This document shows, piece by piece, positions 51,264-60,662 of a stretch of DNA of 64,000 nt (positions are counted from its first letter, which is position 1; each line of letters opens with the position of its first letter). The DNA lies in assembly GCA_963611355.1 (NCBI GenBank), contig CAVDRM010000001.1, positions 124,001-188,000 of the forward strand. The letters are read 5' to 3'. The translations under genes were made by a program, and so were the position numbers. This DNA comes from CAVDRM01 sp963611355 (GTDB taxonomy: Bacteria; Bacillota; Clostridia; Christensenellales; Aristaeellaceae). The notes under the pieces are model-generated. The model saw nothing but the letters and a program-made list of their open reading frames with translations. It was not told the origin of the DNA and did not search any database.

Positions 51264-52222
51264 AAAAGACTTTTCGTTATATTTCCGCTCTGCTGCTGGC
51301 TTTGATGCTGGCCGTTTCCCTGTCCGCCCCTGCGATGGCGGACGCCGTGCGCGTGGCAGCCTTAAAAGGGCCAACCGGCATGGGCGTTGCCCACATGATT
51401 GCCGCCAATGACGGCACCTACGAATTTCAGCTGGCCGGCGCGCCGGACGAGCTGACGGGCGCGGTCATCAGCGGCTCGGTCGATATTGCCGCCGTGCCGA
51501 CCAACTTGGCCGCCGTTCTCTACAACAAGACGCAGGGCGGTGTAAAGCTGCTGGCGCTCAACACCCTGGGCGTTCTCTATGTGCTGGAAAAGGGCGACAC
51601 GGTGCATTCCGCCGCTGATTTGGCGGGCAAAACCGTTGTGGCCTCCGGCCAAGGCTCTACCCCCGAATATGTGCTGAACTATATCCTTGAGAAGCAGGAC
51701 GTTCAGGATGTGACGATTGACTGGCGCAGCGAACACAGCGAGGTCACGACGCTGGCCGCAAGCGGTATGGCGGACATCGTGCTTGTGCCTGAGCCGCATG
51801 TCACGGCGCTCATGACGAAAGACCCCGCCTTCCGCATCGCGCTGGATGTGACCGAGGAATTTTCCGCTGCCGCCGCCTTGGACGGCAGGGTGGGCACGGT
51901 GCTTTCGATGGGCTGCTTCATCGTGCGCACGGATTTCCTGGAGAATCATCCGGATGCCGTGGCTCGCTTCATGGAGGAATGTGCGCAGTCCATCGCCTAT
52001 GCCAATGAAAACGTGGCTGCCGCCGCGCAGGAAATCACGGATGCGGGCATTCTGGCCAGCGTCAAGGTCGCCGAAAGCGCCATTCCGAAGTGTCATATGG
52101 TGTTCATTGCGGGCGAAGAAATGAAAACGCAGGTCGCTCCGCTGTTTGATATCCTGTATGCCGCAAACCCCGCCTCTGTTGGCGGTGCCGTGCCGGACGA
52201 TCATTTCTACTATATTCCCTAA
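51260..52222 (+). CDS. ABC transporter substrate-binding protein (SsuA/THI5-like)
   Basis: A 320-residue secreted binding protein. The signal peptide MKKTFRYISALLLALMLAVS ends near SAPAMA-DA. The fold shows LKGPTGMGVAHMIA, DIAAVPTNLAAVLYN and the hinge segment GKTVVASGQGSTPEYVLNYIL, as in the SsuA/THI5-like group that binds sulfonates, thiamine precursors or similar small molecules. No lipobox Cys, so it may be free or anchored by a partner. No permease or ATPase follows: the next gene is asnA. RBS AAGAAGGAG precedes the ATG. Confidence 0.85.
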   Translation: MKKTFRYISALLLALMLAVSLSAPAMADAVRVAALKGPTGMGVAHMIAANDGTYEFQLAGAPDELTGAVISGSVDIAAVPTNLAAVLYNKTQGGVKLLALNTLGVLYVLEKGDTVHSAADLAGKTVVASGQGSTPEYVLNYILEKQDVQDVTIDWRSEHSEVTTLAASGMADIVLVPEPHVTALMTKDPAFRIALDVTEEFSAAAALDGRVGTVLSMGCFIVRTDFLENHPDAVARFMEECAQSIAYANENVAAAAQEITDAGILASVKVAESAIPKCHMVFIAGEEMKTQVAPLFDILYAANPASVGGAVPDDHFYYIP

Positions 52223-52275
52223 ATTTCCTCAGCCAATGCTTTCGTTCGCGTCTCCATCTCAAGTTTTATTCTGCG

Positions 52276-52307
52276 GGAATCTGTCCTTTGGGCAGATTCC
52301 TTTTTTG
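52276..52307 (+). terminator. Terminator behind the substrate-binding protein
   Basis: GGAATCTG pairs with CAGATTCC, followed by TTTTTTGG, 54 bases after the stop codon. Confidence 0.85.
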
Positions 52308-52420
52308 GTATATTGACATTCCCGAAAAACACATATGGGAATTATCTGTCCGATATGGACAGGAGCGGCCGTTTCCGTCCGTTTTGCGCTGTTTTTTTGC
52401 TGTGTTTTGCGCGCATACCC

Positions 52421-52448
52421 TTGACAAAACGCGTGTTTTTTGTATGAT
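52421..52448 (+). promoter_or_regulatory. Promoter of asnA-glnN
   Basis: TTGACA (52421-52426) and TATGAT (52443-52448), 16-base spacer, 60 bases before asnA. Confidence 0.65.
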
Positions 52449-52507
52449 AAACAAGGCGTTGCAATCACAGCGGCGCTGCTTTTCTATTATGAAATGAGGT
52501 GAAGTGC

Positions 52508-53515
52508 ATGAGTCATACCAAACTGCCGCAGGGGTATCAATCCAATCTGAATCTGTATGACACACAGGAAGCCATTGAGCTGATCAAAAAGACCTTCCAG
52601 AGCAATTTAAAGCATGCGCTGAATCTCAAGCGCGTGTCCGCGCCCTTGTTCGTGGACGGCGCATCGGGCTTGAATGATAACCTGAACGGCGTCGAGCGCC
52701 CCGTTTCCTTCGATATTCTGGAAACAGGCGCGGAGGCGGAGGTCGTGCATTCGCTGGCCAAATGGAAGCGCATGGCGCTCAAGCGCTACGGCTTTCCTGT
52801 GGGCGAGGGTCTGTACACCGACATGAATGCCATCCGCCGTGATGAGGAATTAGACAACCTGCATTCCATTTATGTGGACCAGTGGGACTGGGAGAAGGTC
52901 ATCCGCGACGAGGACCGCAATTTGGACACGCTCAAGGATGCCATGCGCCGCATCGTAACGGCCATTTGCGTAACGCTGGATATGATTAAATGGACATATC
53001 CGCAGATTCCCGTCACCCTGGAGCGCGATATTTCCTTTATCACCACGCAGGAATTGGAGGATATGTATCCTGACATGGCCCCCAAGGAGCGCGAAAACAA
53101 ATACCTGAGAGACCACCACACGGCGGGCATCCTGCAAATCGGCAAGACGCTGAAGAGCGGCATCCGCCACGACGGTCGTGCGCCGGACTATGACGATTGG
53201 GAGCTGAACGGCGACATCATGTTCTACAATGAGCTGCTGGACTGCGCCTTTGAGGTTTCCTCGATGGGCGTGCGCGTATCGCCCGAATCCCTGGACAGGC
53301 AGCTCACCTTGGCCGGCTGCGATGACAGGCGTTCGCTCCCGTTCCACAAGGCGCTCCTTGCCGGCGAACTGCCCGCCACAATGGGCGGCGGCATCGGCCA
53401 AAGTAGGATGTGCATGCTCCTGCTTCACAAGGCGCACATCGGCGAGGTGCAGTCATCCTATTGGGACTTGGAAACGCGCACAGGCTGCGAAGAAAACGGC
53501 ATCACACTGCTATAA
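52508..53515 (+). CDS. asnA: Aspartate-ammonia ligase
   Basis: Makes asparagine from aspartate and ammonia with ATP, by a fold related to class II aaRS. Motifs: QSNLNLYDTQEAIELIKKTF, VSAPLFVDG, GLYTDMNAIRRDE and the C-terminal GGGIGQSRMCMLLLHKAHIGE. The ATG with GAGGTG 6 bases upstream is used, giving 335 residues. Followed by glnN after 18 bases; both fix ammonia. Confidence 0.96.
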   Translation: MSHTKLPQGYQSNLNLYDTQEAIELIKKTFQSNLKHALNLKRVSAPLFVDGASGLNDNLNGVERPVSFDILETGAEAEVVHSLAKWKRMALKRYGFPVGEGLYTDMNAIRRDEELDNLHSIYVDQWDWEKVIRDEDRNLDTLKDAMRRIVTAICVTLDMIKWTYPQIPVTLERDISFITTQELEDMYPDMAPKERENKYLRDHHTAGILQIGKTLKSGIRHDGRAPDYDDWELNGDIMFYNELLDCAFEVSSMGVRVSPESLDRQLTLAGCDDRRSLPFHKALLAGELPATMGGGIGQSRMCMLLLHKAHIGEVQSSYWDLETRTGCEENGITLL

Positions 53516-53533
53516 CAAACAGAAGGGGCTGAC

Positions 53534-55627
53534 ATGATGATGGCTGGAGTACAGGAAATTTTCGGGTCGATGGTGTTTAATGATGCAGTCATGCGCCAGC
53601 GGCTGCCGCACGATACCTACCGCGTCCTGCACAGGACGTGCAGCGAGGGGCGCAGCCTTGACCCCGATGTCGCCGGCGTCGTTGCCAACGCGATGAAGGA
53701 TTGGGCAATTGAAAAGGGCGCGACCCACTTCACGCATTGGTTTCAGCCGATGACGGGCGTGACCGCCGAGAAGCACGACAGCTTCATCACCCCCATTCAG
53801 GGCGGCGGCGTCATCATGGAATTTTCCGGCAAGGAGCTTGTCCGCGGCGAGCCGGACGCATCCTCCTTCCCATCCGGCGGCCTTCGCGCCACCTTTGAGG
53901 CACGCGGCTACACCACATGGGATCCGACCAGCTACGCCTTCGTCAAGGATAATACGCTCTATATCCCGACGGCTTATTGCAGCTACGGCGGGCAGGCGCT
54001 GGATCAAAAAACGCCGCTCCTGCGTTCAATGGAGGCGCTCAACCGTCAGGCACTGCGCATTTTGAAGCTCTTTGGCCGCCCGGACCACCGCGTGTTCAGC
54101 ACAGTCGGCGCAGAGCAGGAATATTTTCTGATTGACCGCTCCCTGTACAAAAAACGGCGCGACCTCATGTACTGCGGCCGGACGCTGTTCGGCGCTCGAC
54201 CGCCCAAGGGACAGGAGCTGGACGACCACTTCTTCGGTTCAATCAAGCCGCGGGTCAAGGCGTTCATGCGAGATGTGGACGAGGAGCTTTGGAAGCTCGG
54301 CGTGCTGTGCAAGACTGAGCATAACGAGGTCGCACCCGGTCAGCATGAAATGGCCTCCATTTACACGACCGCCAACATCGCATGCGACCACAACCAGCTC
54401 ACGATGGACGTGATGCGCCGCGTGGCCGCCAAGCACGATTTGGCCTGCCTGCTGCACGAGAAGCCCTTTGCGGGCGTCAACGGCTCCGGCAAGCACAACA
54501 ACTGGTCCTTGGCGACTGACCTTGGCTTCAATCTCTTGGAGCCGGGCGAAACGCCGGCAGAAAACGCACAGTTCCTGCTGTTCCTGATGGCCATTGTACG
54601 GGCCGTTGACCTGCATTCCGACCTGCTCCGCATATCGACCGCCAGCGCCTCCAACGACTGTCGCTTGGGCGGGAGCGAGGCGCCGCCCGCCATCATCTCT
54701 ATCTACCTCGGCTCCGAGCTGTCCGCCGTGCTGGACGCGCTGGAAAACCATCGGGCTTATACGGCGACCGGCAGGGTGGAAATGAATGTCGGCGTCAAGA
54801 CCCTGCCGCCCATCCCCATGGATACGACCGACCGCAACCGCACCTCGCCGCTGGCATTCACTGGCAACAAGTTTGAATTCCGTATGCCCGGCTCGTCCAT
54901 GTCGGTCAGCGATGCCAACGTCATGCTGAACACCATCGTGGCAGACTCCCTGCGCGCATTCGCCGATAGGCTCGAAAAAGCGGACGACCTCCGCGCCGCC
55001 GTGGAGCAGCTCATCATCGACAACATCACCGAGCACAAGCGTATTCTCTTTGACGGCAACAACTACTCCGAAGAGTGGAAGCGGGAGGCGGAAAAACGCG
55101 GGCTGCGCAATCTGGCCTCCGTGCCGGATGCCGTTCCCTATCTCATCAGCGAAGAAAACATCGAACTCTTTGAGAGCCTGAAGGTCTTTTCGCGGCAGGA
55201 AATCATCAGTCGGTACGAAATCATGCTGGAGAACTACTGCAAGGTGGTCTCCATCGAAGCGCATACCATGCTGGACATGACAGGCCGCCTGTTCGTTCCC
55301 GCCATCATCCGCTATAAGAAGGACTTGGCGCAGGCCGCCAGCATGCAGAAAATCGTCCTGCTGGACGAAGTCCCTGTGACCGAGGAAGAGCTTCTCAAGG
55401 ATATGGCGCAGACGCTGCAGACCGTCTTGGACAGGCAGGCAAAGCTGAGCTCCGCCCTGTCGCTGGCCGAAAAGGAGCAGGATGAGCTGATGAAGGCCCG
55501 CGCCTTCCATGATGTCGTCCTGACCGCCATGAGCGCCCTGCGCGCCGCCGTGGACTCCGCCGAGGAAAAGACGGACGCAGCGCTCTGGCCCGTCCCGACC
55601 TACGGCGATTTGATGCATCTTGTATAA
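53534..55627 (+). CDS. glnN: Glutamine synthetase type III
   Basis: The large dodecameric ammonia-assimilating enzyme of anaerobes. Motifs include THWFQPMTG, FSTVGAEQEYFLID, KTEHNEVAPGQHEMAS and GVNGSGKHNNWSL, with the Glu residues that bind metal, and RTSPLAFTGNKFEFRMPGSS. Length 697 is normal for GlnN. Three tandem ATG codons start the gene; AGAAGGGG lies 5 bases before the first. It ends in a strong terminator. Confidence 0.97.
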   Translation: MMMAGVQEIFGSMVFNDAVMRQRLPHDTYRVLHRTCSEGRSLDPDVAGVVANAMKDWAIEKGATHFTHWFQPMTGVTAEKHDSFITPIQGGGVIMEFSGKELVRGEPDASSFPSGGLRATFEARGYTTWDPTSYAFVKDNTLYIPTAYCSYGGQALDQKTPLLRSMEALNRQALRILKLFGRPDHRVFSTVGAEQEYFLIDRSLYKKRRDLMYCGRTLFGARPPKGQELDDHFFGSIKPRVKAFMRDVDEELWKLGVLCKTEHNEVAPGQHEMASIYTTANIACDHNQLTMDVMRRVAAKHDLACLLHEKPFAGVNGSGKHNNWSLATDLGFNLLEPGETPAENAQFLLFLMAIVRAVDLHSDLLRISTASASNDCRLGGSEAPPAIISIYLGSELSAVLDALENHRAYTATGRVEMNVGVKTLPPIPMDTTDRNRTSPLAFTGNKFEFRMPGSSMSVSDANVMLNTIVADSLRAFADRLEKADDLRAAVEQLIIDNITEHKRILFDGNNYSEEWKREAEKRGLRNLASVPDAVPYLISEENIELFESLKVFSRQEIISRYEIMLENYCKVVSIEAHTMLDMTGRLFVPAIIRYKKDLAQAASMQKIVLLDEVPVTEEELLKDMAQTLQTVLDRQAKLSSALSLAEKEQDELMKARAFHDVVLTAMSALRAAVDSAEEKTDAALWPVPTYGDLMHLV

Positions 55628-55644
55628 TGCAGCCATACCGCAAA

Positions 55645-55679
55645 GGCACTGCCGTGAAATTCCGGCAGTGCCTTTTTTA
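55645..55679 (+). terminator. Terminator behind glnN
   Basis: AAGGCACTGCCG pairs with CGGCAGTGCCTT (12-bp stem), followed by TTTTTAG. Confidence 0.92.
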
Positions 55680-55751
55680 GCGCATGAAGATAAAAAAACA
55701 CCCCGCATTCGTTCGCGCCGAACAAAAGCGGGGCGTTTTGCATGGCTCTGA

Positions 55752-56549
55752 TTATTCGTTGATGGTGATGCAGCCGCAGGGACAGTTCTTGACGCACTCA
55801 CCGCAGCGGGTGCATTTGGTCTCATCAATCTGTGCGAAGCCGTTCTCCACATGGATGGCGTCATACTGGCAGGTCTTTTCGCAGCGCTTGCAGGCGATGC
55901 AGGCCTTCATGCACGCCTCACGCGCCACACGGCCCGAATCGCTGTTGCGGCAACGGACGATGACGCTCTTTTCCTTCGGCCAAAGCTGAATGACCCCGCG
56001 GGGACAGGCCTTCTGGCACAGGCCGCAGGCCGTGCATTTATTCTGGTCGATTATGGCAAGGCCGTTCTCGATGCGGATGGCGTCAAACTTGCAGACGTCC
56101 ATACAGTCGCCCAAACCGACACAGGCGAACCGGCACATTTTCGGACCGCCGACCATCTGCGCCGCCATCTGGCAGCTCTTATAGCCGTCATACTCATAAC
56201 GCTCCTTGGCAACGCCGCATTCGCCCTGGCAAATGACACGCGCCACACGCGGGGTCTGGCTTTCGGCAGTCACACCCATAATCTCGGCGACCTGAGCCGC
56301 CACCTTCGCGCCGCCCGCCGAGCAGCCGTTTACGGGTGCTTCGCCCTTGACGACCGCCTCTGCAAAGCCATCGCAGCCGGGATAGCCACAGGCGCCGCAG
56401 TTCGCGCCGGCCAGGCAGCTTCGCACCTTGTCAACGCGCTCATCACGTTCAACGGCAAATTTTTTATCGGCAATCTGAAGCACCGCGCCGAACAGAACGC
56501 CCAGCCCGCCCAGCACCACGATTGCCCACACGATATTCATCCAATTCAT
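55752..56549 (-). CDS. rnfB: Rnf complex ferredoxin subunit RnfB
   Basis: The electron-entry subunit of the ferredoxin:NAD+ oxidoreductase Rnf. The N-terminal membrane helix is followed by the 4Fe-4S motif CGACGYPGCDGFAE. The C-terminal part carries four ferredoxin-type repeats, including CTACGLCQKACPRG, CIACKRCEKTCQ and CTRCGECVKNCPCG. Length 265 is normal. It is the last gene of the rnf operon, 15 bases after rnfA. Confidence 0.96.
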   Translation of the reverse strand: MNWMNIVWAIVVLGGLGVLFGAVLQIADKKFAVERDERVDKVRSCLAGANCGACGYPGCDGFAEAVVKGEAPVNGCSAGGAKVAAQVAEIMGVTAESQTPRVARVICQGECGVAKERYEYDGYKSCQMAAQMVGGPKMCRFACVGLGDCMDVCKFDAIRIENGLAIIDQNKCTACGLCQKACPRGVIQLWPKEKSVIVRCRNSDSGRVAREACMKACIACKRCEKTCQYDAIHVENGFAQIDETKCTRCGECVKNCPCGCITINE

Positions 56550-56564
56550 ATGGCTCTTCCTCCC

Positions 56565-57155
56565 TTACTTGACCATCCCGGAGAAGCCCATGAACGCGAT
56601 GGACATCAGTCCTGCGATAATCAGGCTGGACGGGAAGCCCTTGAAGCACTTGGGGATGTCGGAGGACTCAAGGCGCTCGCGGACGCCGGCCATCAGCACG
56701 ATGGCCAGCATGAAGCCCAGCGCACCGAAGACACCGTTGCACACGGATTCAAAGAGGTTGTAGTTGTTTTGAATGTTCAGCAGCGTGACCGCCAGCACCG
56801 CGCAGTTGGTGGTAATCAGCGGCAGATAGATGCCGAGCGCCGAATACAGCGCGGGCATGGACTTTTTCATGAACATTTCAACGAACTGCACCAGCGCCGC
56901 GATGACCAAAATGAAGGCGATGGTCTGGAGGTATGCAAGGCCGAGCGCTACCAGGAGAAGATTGACGAAATACGTCATGAAGGACGCAAGACCCATCACG
57001 AAGGTAACGGCCAGACCCATGCCCGTCGCCGTCTGCACCTTGTTGGAAACGCCCAAGAAGGGGCAGCAGCCGTAAAAGCGGGCAAAGATGAAGTTATTGC
57101 ACAGGATGCAGTTGACCATGAACAGAAGGAACGAGCTGATATCCGTAATCCGCAT
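56565..57155 (-). CDS. rnfA: Rnf complex subunit RnfA
   Basis: Integral membrane subunit, about six helices. The conserved segment FLLFMVNCILCNNFIFARFYGCCPFLGVSNK provides Cys residues thought to bind an intramembrane FeS centre. Length 196 is typical. Its start directly follows the rnfE stop (TAA-ATG). Confidence 0.95.
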   Translation of the reverse strand: MRITDISSFLLFMVNCILCNNFIFARFYGCCPFLGVSNKVQTATGMGLAVTFVMGLASFMTYFVNLLLVALGLAYLQTIAFILVIAALVQFVEMFMKKSMPALYSALGIYLPLITTNCAVLAVTLLNIQNNYNLFESVCNGVFGALGFMLAIVLMAGVRERLESSDIPKCFKGFPSSLIIAGLMSIAFMGFSGMVK

Positions 57156-57791
57156 TTACTGTGCCTCCTTTCCTTCACGCTTCTTGGCGCGATGCTCCGT
57201 GATGGCGTTGATGATGCCCAGCAGCAGACCGAAGGTGATGAAGCCGCCGGGCGCCAAGACGAACAGCAGCATCGGCTCATAGGAAGCGCCGAGAACGGAC
57301 AGGCCGAAAACCGTGCCGTTGCCGATTAACTCGCGGATAGAGCCCATCAGCGTCAGCGCCAGCGTAAAGCCAAGCCCCATGCCGAGGCCGTCCGCCGCAG
57401 ACGCAATGACGCCGTTCTTGCTCGCAAACGCTTCCGCACGAGCCAGGATGATGCAGTTGACCACAATCAGCGGGATGAAGATGCCCAGCGCGTCATACAG
57501 CGAGGGGACGAACGCCTGCATCACCATCTGCACCACGGTCACGAAGGTCGCAATGACGACGATAAAGGCCGGAATGCGTACCTTGTCGGGGATGAATTTG
57601 CGGAGCATGGAAATGACCATGTTGGAAAAAATCAGCACGAAGGTAGCCGCCAAGCCCATACCCACGCCGTTAACGGCCGATGTGGTAACGGCCAGCGTCG
57701 GGCAGGTGCCCAGCACCAGACGGAAGGTCGGGTTTTCATTTAAGATACCGTTCAGGAACACGCCGCGAAGGGACTGCTTCTTCTCAGCCAT
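57156..57791 (-). CDS. rnfE: Rnf complex subunit RnfE
   Basis: Membrane subunit paralogous to RnfA, with the matching Cys-bearing helix pair (LRGVFLNGILNENPTFRLVLGTCP; VVNCIILARAEAFAS). 211 residues. The start overlaps the rnfD stop by 8 bases. Confidence 0.95.
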   Translation of the reverse strand: MAEKKQSLRGVFLNGILNENPTFRLVLGTCPTLAVTTSAVNGVGMGLAATFVLIFSNMVISMLRKFIPDKVRIPAFIVVIATFVTVVQMVMQAFVPSLYDALGIFIPLIVVNCIILARAEAFASKNGVIASAADGLGMGLGFTLALTLMGSIRELIGNGTVFGLSVLGASYEPMLLFVLAPGGFITFGLLLGIINAITEHRAKKREGKEAQ

Positions 57792-58725
57792 GCTGCTTCA
57801 CCTCCCCGTAGATTCTGCGTTTCAGCGACCTGTCAATCAGCGGGGTCGCAATGTTCATCAGAAGGATGGCGTAGGTCACGCCCTCCGGATAGTTGCCGAA
57901 CTGGCGAATCAGCACGACCAGCAGGCCGCAGCCGAAGGCGTAGATGGCCTGACCGCGCCGGAGCATGGGGTTGGTCACATAGTCCGTCGCCATGAACACA
58001 GCGCCGAACATCACGCCGCCGGATAAAACCGCCGTCAGCGGATTGCCGCCGAGCAGCCAGGACATCAGCGCGACCGTCGCCACGAAGACCGCCGGAATGT
58101 GCCAGCCGATGACGCCGCGCAGGACAAGGTAGATGTATCCAAGCAGGATGGCGGCCTTGCAGACCTCGCCGATTGCGCCGGGGACATTGCCGAGGAAGAG
58201 ATCCAGCGTCGAGCATTCAAACTTGCTGCTCAAGGGAGTCGCGCTCGTCATCATGTCCACGCTCGTCTGCACAGACGAAGCGCCGATGGTGCGCAGGGGC
58301 AGGATGGCTGAAGCCATGTGTGCCGGCCAGGAGGTCAGCAGCACGGCGCGAGCCGCCAGCGCGGGATTTAAAAAGTTATGGCCGACGCCGCCGAAGAGCT
58401 GCTTCACGATAATAATCGCAAACACGCTGCCGATGACGGGCACCCACACGGGTGCATTCGCCGGCATATTCAGGCCGAGCAGCAAGCCCGTCACCGCGGC
58501 AGACAAATCCGACACGCGAATCGGGCGCCTGGTCAGCTTCTGCCATACATATTCGGCCAGCACAGCCGATGCCGTTGATGCCAGCAGCAGCCAAACGGCG
58601 CGCGCTCCGTACAGATAGACAGCTGCCGCCGTTGCCGGAAGCAGAGCAATCAGCACATCCCGCATAAGCGATTGCGTATCCTGCCGCGATCTGATATGCG
58701 GACCGGTTGAAATATGCAAATTCAT
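57784..58725 (-). CDS. rnfD: Rnf complex subunit RnfD
   Basis: Membrane subunit with about ten helices and covalently bound FMN. The flavinylation-type site is near SVDMMTSATPLS (Thr of S-A-T), and FGGVGHNFLNPALAARAVLL and GGNPLTAVLSGG are conserved. It carries out electron transfer coupled to Na+/H+ pumping. 313 residues. 3 bases downstream of rnfC. Confidence 0.95.
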   Translation of the reverse strand: MNLHISTGPHIRSRQDTQSLMRDVLIALLPATAAAVYLYGARAVWLLLASTASAVLAEYVWQKLTRRPIRVSDLSAAVTGLLLGLNMPANAPVWVPVIGSVFAIIIVKQLFGGVGHNFLNPALAARAVLLTSWPAHMASAILPLRTIGASSVQTSVDMMTSATPLSSKFECSTLDLFLGNVPGAIGEVCKAAILLGYIYLVLRGVIGWHIPAVFVATVALMSWLLGGNPLTAVLSGGVMFGAVFMATDYVTNPMLRRGQAIYAFGCGLLVVLIRQFGNYPEGVTYAILLMNIATPLIDRSLKRRIYGEVKQHG

Positions 58726-58728
58726 CCC

Positions 58729-60054
58729 TTAAATCCTCCTTGCCGCAATCAGTTCGCGCCCGTTCCTGATGGATGCCATAATCCATCGACGAGCAGGGCA
58801 GACATAGGAGCAGCAGCCGCAAAGCATGCAGTCCATGATGTGGTTGGCCTTGGCCGCCTTCAAATCATTCTGGTCGCAGAGATTTTTGAGCTTATAGGGG
58901 TCAAGATGAATCGGGCAGACCTCCAGGCAGCGGCCGCAGCGGATGCAGGAGGTCTCCGTCATGCTCTTGGCCTGCTGCTCATTCAGCACCACGATGCCGT
59001 TGTTTGCCTTCGTCATGGAAACCGTGTCATTCGGAGCGCAGATGCCAGTCATCGAGCCGCCCGCAAAAATCTTGCCCGGGTCTTCCGAATAGCCGCCGCA
59101 GGCGCCGATGGCATCCAAGAATATCGTGCCGATGCGCAGGAGGAGGTTTGCCGGTTCACGCACGCAGCCCGTCACGGTCGTGATGCGCTCCACCAGCGGC
59201 TTTCCGTCAATCACAGCGTCCGCAATGGCGGCAGCCGTGGCAACGTTCACAACAACGCAGTGCGTATCCATCGGCAGCCCGCCGGAGGGAACTTCCCGTC
59301 CCGTCACGGCCTTGATGATCTGCTTTTCGGCGCCCTGCGGGTACTTGGCCTTCAGCACGACGACCTCCACGCCCGTGCGCCCGTAGGCCGCCTTGCGGAT
59401 GGCCTCCACCGCGTCCGGCTTATTATCCTCGATGGCAATGAAGCCGCGGCTTACATTCAGCGCACGCATGCAGGCGCGCAAGCCATCCACCACGCGGATG
59501 GGGCTTTCCACCATCAGGCGATGGTCAGCCGTCAAAAAAGTCTCGCATTCCGCGCCGTTGAGGATGATGGTGTCAATGCTCTTGCCTTCCGGAATGGTCA
59601 GCTTGGCGTGTGTCGGGAAGCACGCGCCGCCCATGCCGCAGATGCCTGCCTCGCGGATGGCGGGGATAATCTGCGCCGGGTCGCAGCTTTCCACATTGCC
59701 AAGCCCGTGCAGCGGCACCCATTCATCCGCAAAATCATTCTGAATGGTCACGCACATCGCCGGCTCTTTGCCCAGCTGCTGGACAGCGCCGACGGCCGTG
59801 ACCGTACCGCTGACGGAGGCGTGCACCGGCAGCCCGCGCGGGCCGACCGCCTCGCCGATGACCTGCCCCATCAAAACATGGTCACCTTTTTTCACGCACG
59901 GCGTGCTGGGCGCGGCCGCGATATGCATATTCATCGGGATACAGACCGTATCCGAAACGAAGGAACGCACCTTCTGATGCTGCGCCGCTTCTTTTCCCTG
60001 CCTTATCTCAGGCAGCGGATGAATACCGCCATGAAATGTTCGTTTACTGCTCAA
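58729..60054 (-). CDS. rnfC: Rnf complex subunit RnfC
   Basis: The NADH-reacting peripheral subunit. The N-terminal FHGGIHPLPE is diagnostic, a flavin-type site appears around ILNGAECETFLTADH, and two C-terminal 4Fe-4S motifs are CIRCGRCLEVCP and CMLCGCCSYVCP. Length 441. Start appears to be TTG (MSSKRTFHGG), 35 bases after rnfG; the conserved N-terminus supports it, although the ribosome site is weak. Confidence 0.95.
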   Translation of the reverse strand: MSSKRTFHGGIHPLPEIRQGKEAAQHQKVRSFVSDTVCIPMNMHIAAAPSTPCVKKGDHVLMGQVIGEAVGPRGLPVHASVSGTVTAVGAVQQLGKEPAMCVTIQNDFADEWVPLHGLGNVESCDPAQIIPAIREAGICGMGGACFPTHAKLTIPEGKSIDTIILNGAECETFLTADHRLMVESPIRVVDGLRACMRALNVSRGFIAIEDNKPDAVEAIRKAAYGRTGVEVVVLKAKYPQGAEKQIIKAVTGREVPSGGLPMDTHCVVVNVATAAAIADAVIDGKPLVERITTVTGCVREPANLLLRIGTIFLDAIGACGGYSEDPGKIFAGGSMTGICAPNDTVSMTKANNGIVVLNEQQAKSMTETSCIRCGRCLEVCPIHLDPYKLKNLCDQNDLKAAKANHIMDCMLCGCCSYVCPARRWIMASIRNGRELIAARRI

Positions 60055-60089
60055 TGAAAACCCACACCCTTTCGGTTAATCGCGCTGTA

Positions 60090-60662
60090 TCAGTCAGCCG
60101 CGTCCTGAGTAAGAAGCGTTTTAACGTATTCGCCCGCCGTATTCACGGCGTTGGTCACAGCTGTGGACGTAATCGTTGCAGAGGTGATGGCATCAATGGT
60201 GTCATCCGCCCGGTCTGCCGCGCTCTTGACGACACGGAGCGGAATCTCACGCCCGTCAAACTGGGCGGTGAACGTCTCTTCCTTTGCCTTTGCGCCTAAG
60301 CCGGCCGTTTCGGAAAACTGAGAGCCGCCCACGGAAATGCCGATGACCCTGCCGTCCATGTCCATGCCGACCGTGACCTCAACAGGGCCGCCGAAGCCCG
60401 TGGCCGTCACCATAGCGACATAGCCGACCGTCTCGCCGTTTTCCTTGCCCGCATACAGCGTCGTCAGTCCGCTGTCCTCGGAAAGGTCAACCGGCTCAAA
60501 CGCATCGGCGGACGAAATCAGCGTTTTGCGGGCCGTCTCCGCGTTCTGTTCCTCCTGTGCGGCGATGATATCCTTGGTCTTCTCATTGGTCAGTGCCAGA
60601 CATGCCGCTGCCACGACCGTGATCAGCATCAAAGCCAACCATGCCGCCACCTCTTTTTTCAT
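60090..60662 (-). CDS. rnfG: Rnf complex subunit RnfG
   Basis: Extracytoplasmic FMN-bearing subunit anchored by an N-terminal helix (MKKEVAAWLALMLITVVAAA). The FMN attachment motif is ITSATITS (Thr). The glycine-rich GMDMDGRVIGISVGG and SETAGLG are conserved. Start chosen at MKKEV, with AGGAG 8 bases before it. In most Clostridia rnfG lies between rnfD and rnfE; here it is the first gene of the operon. 190 residues. Confidence 0.93.
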   Translation of the reverse strand: MKKEVAAWLALMLITVVAAACLALTNEKTKDIIAAQEEQNAETARKTLISSADAFEPVDLSEDSGLTTLYAGKENGETVGYVAMVTATGFGGPVEVTVGMDMDGRVIGISVGGSQFSETAGLGAKAKEETFTAQFDGREIPLRVVKSAADRADDTIDAITSATITSTAVTNAVNTAGEYVKTLLTQDAAD

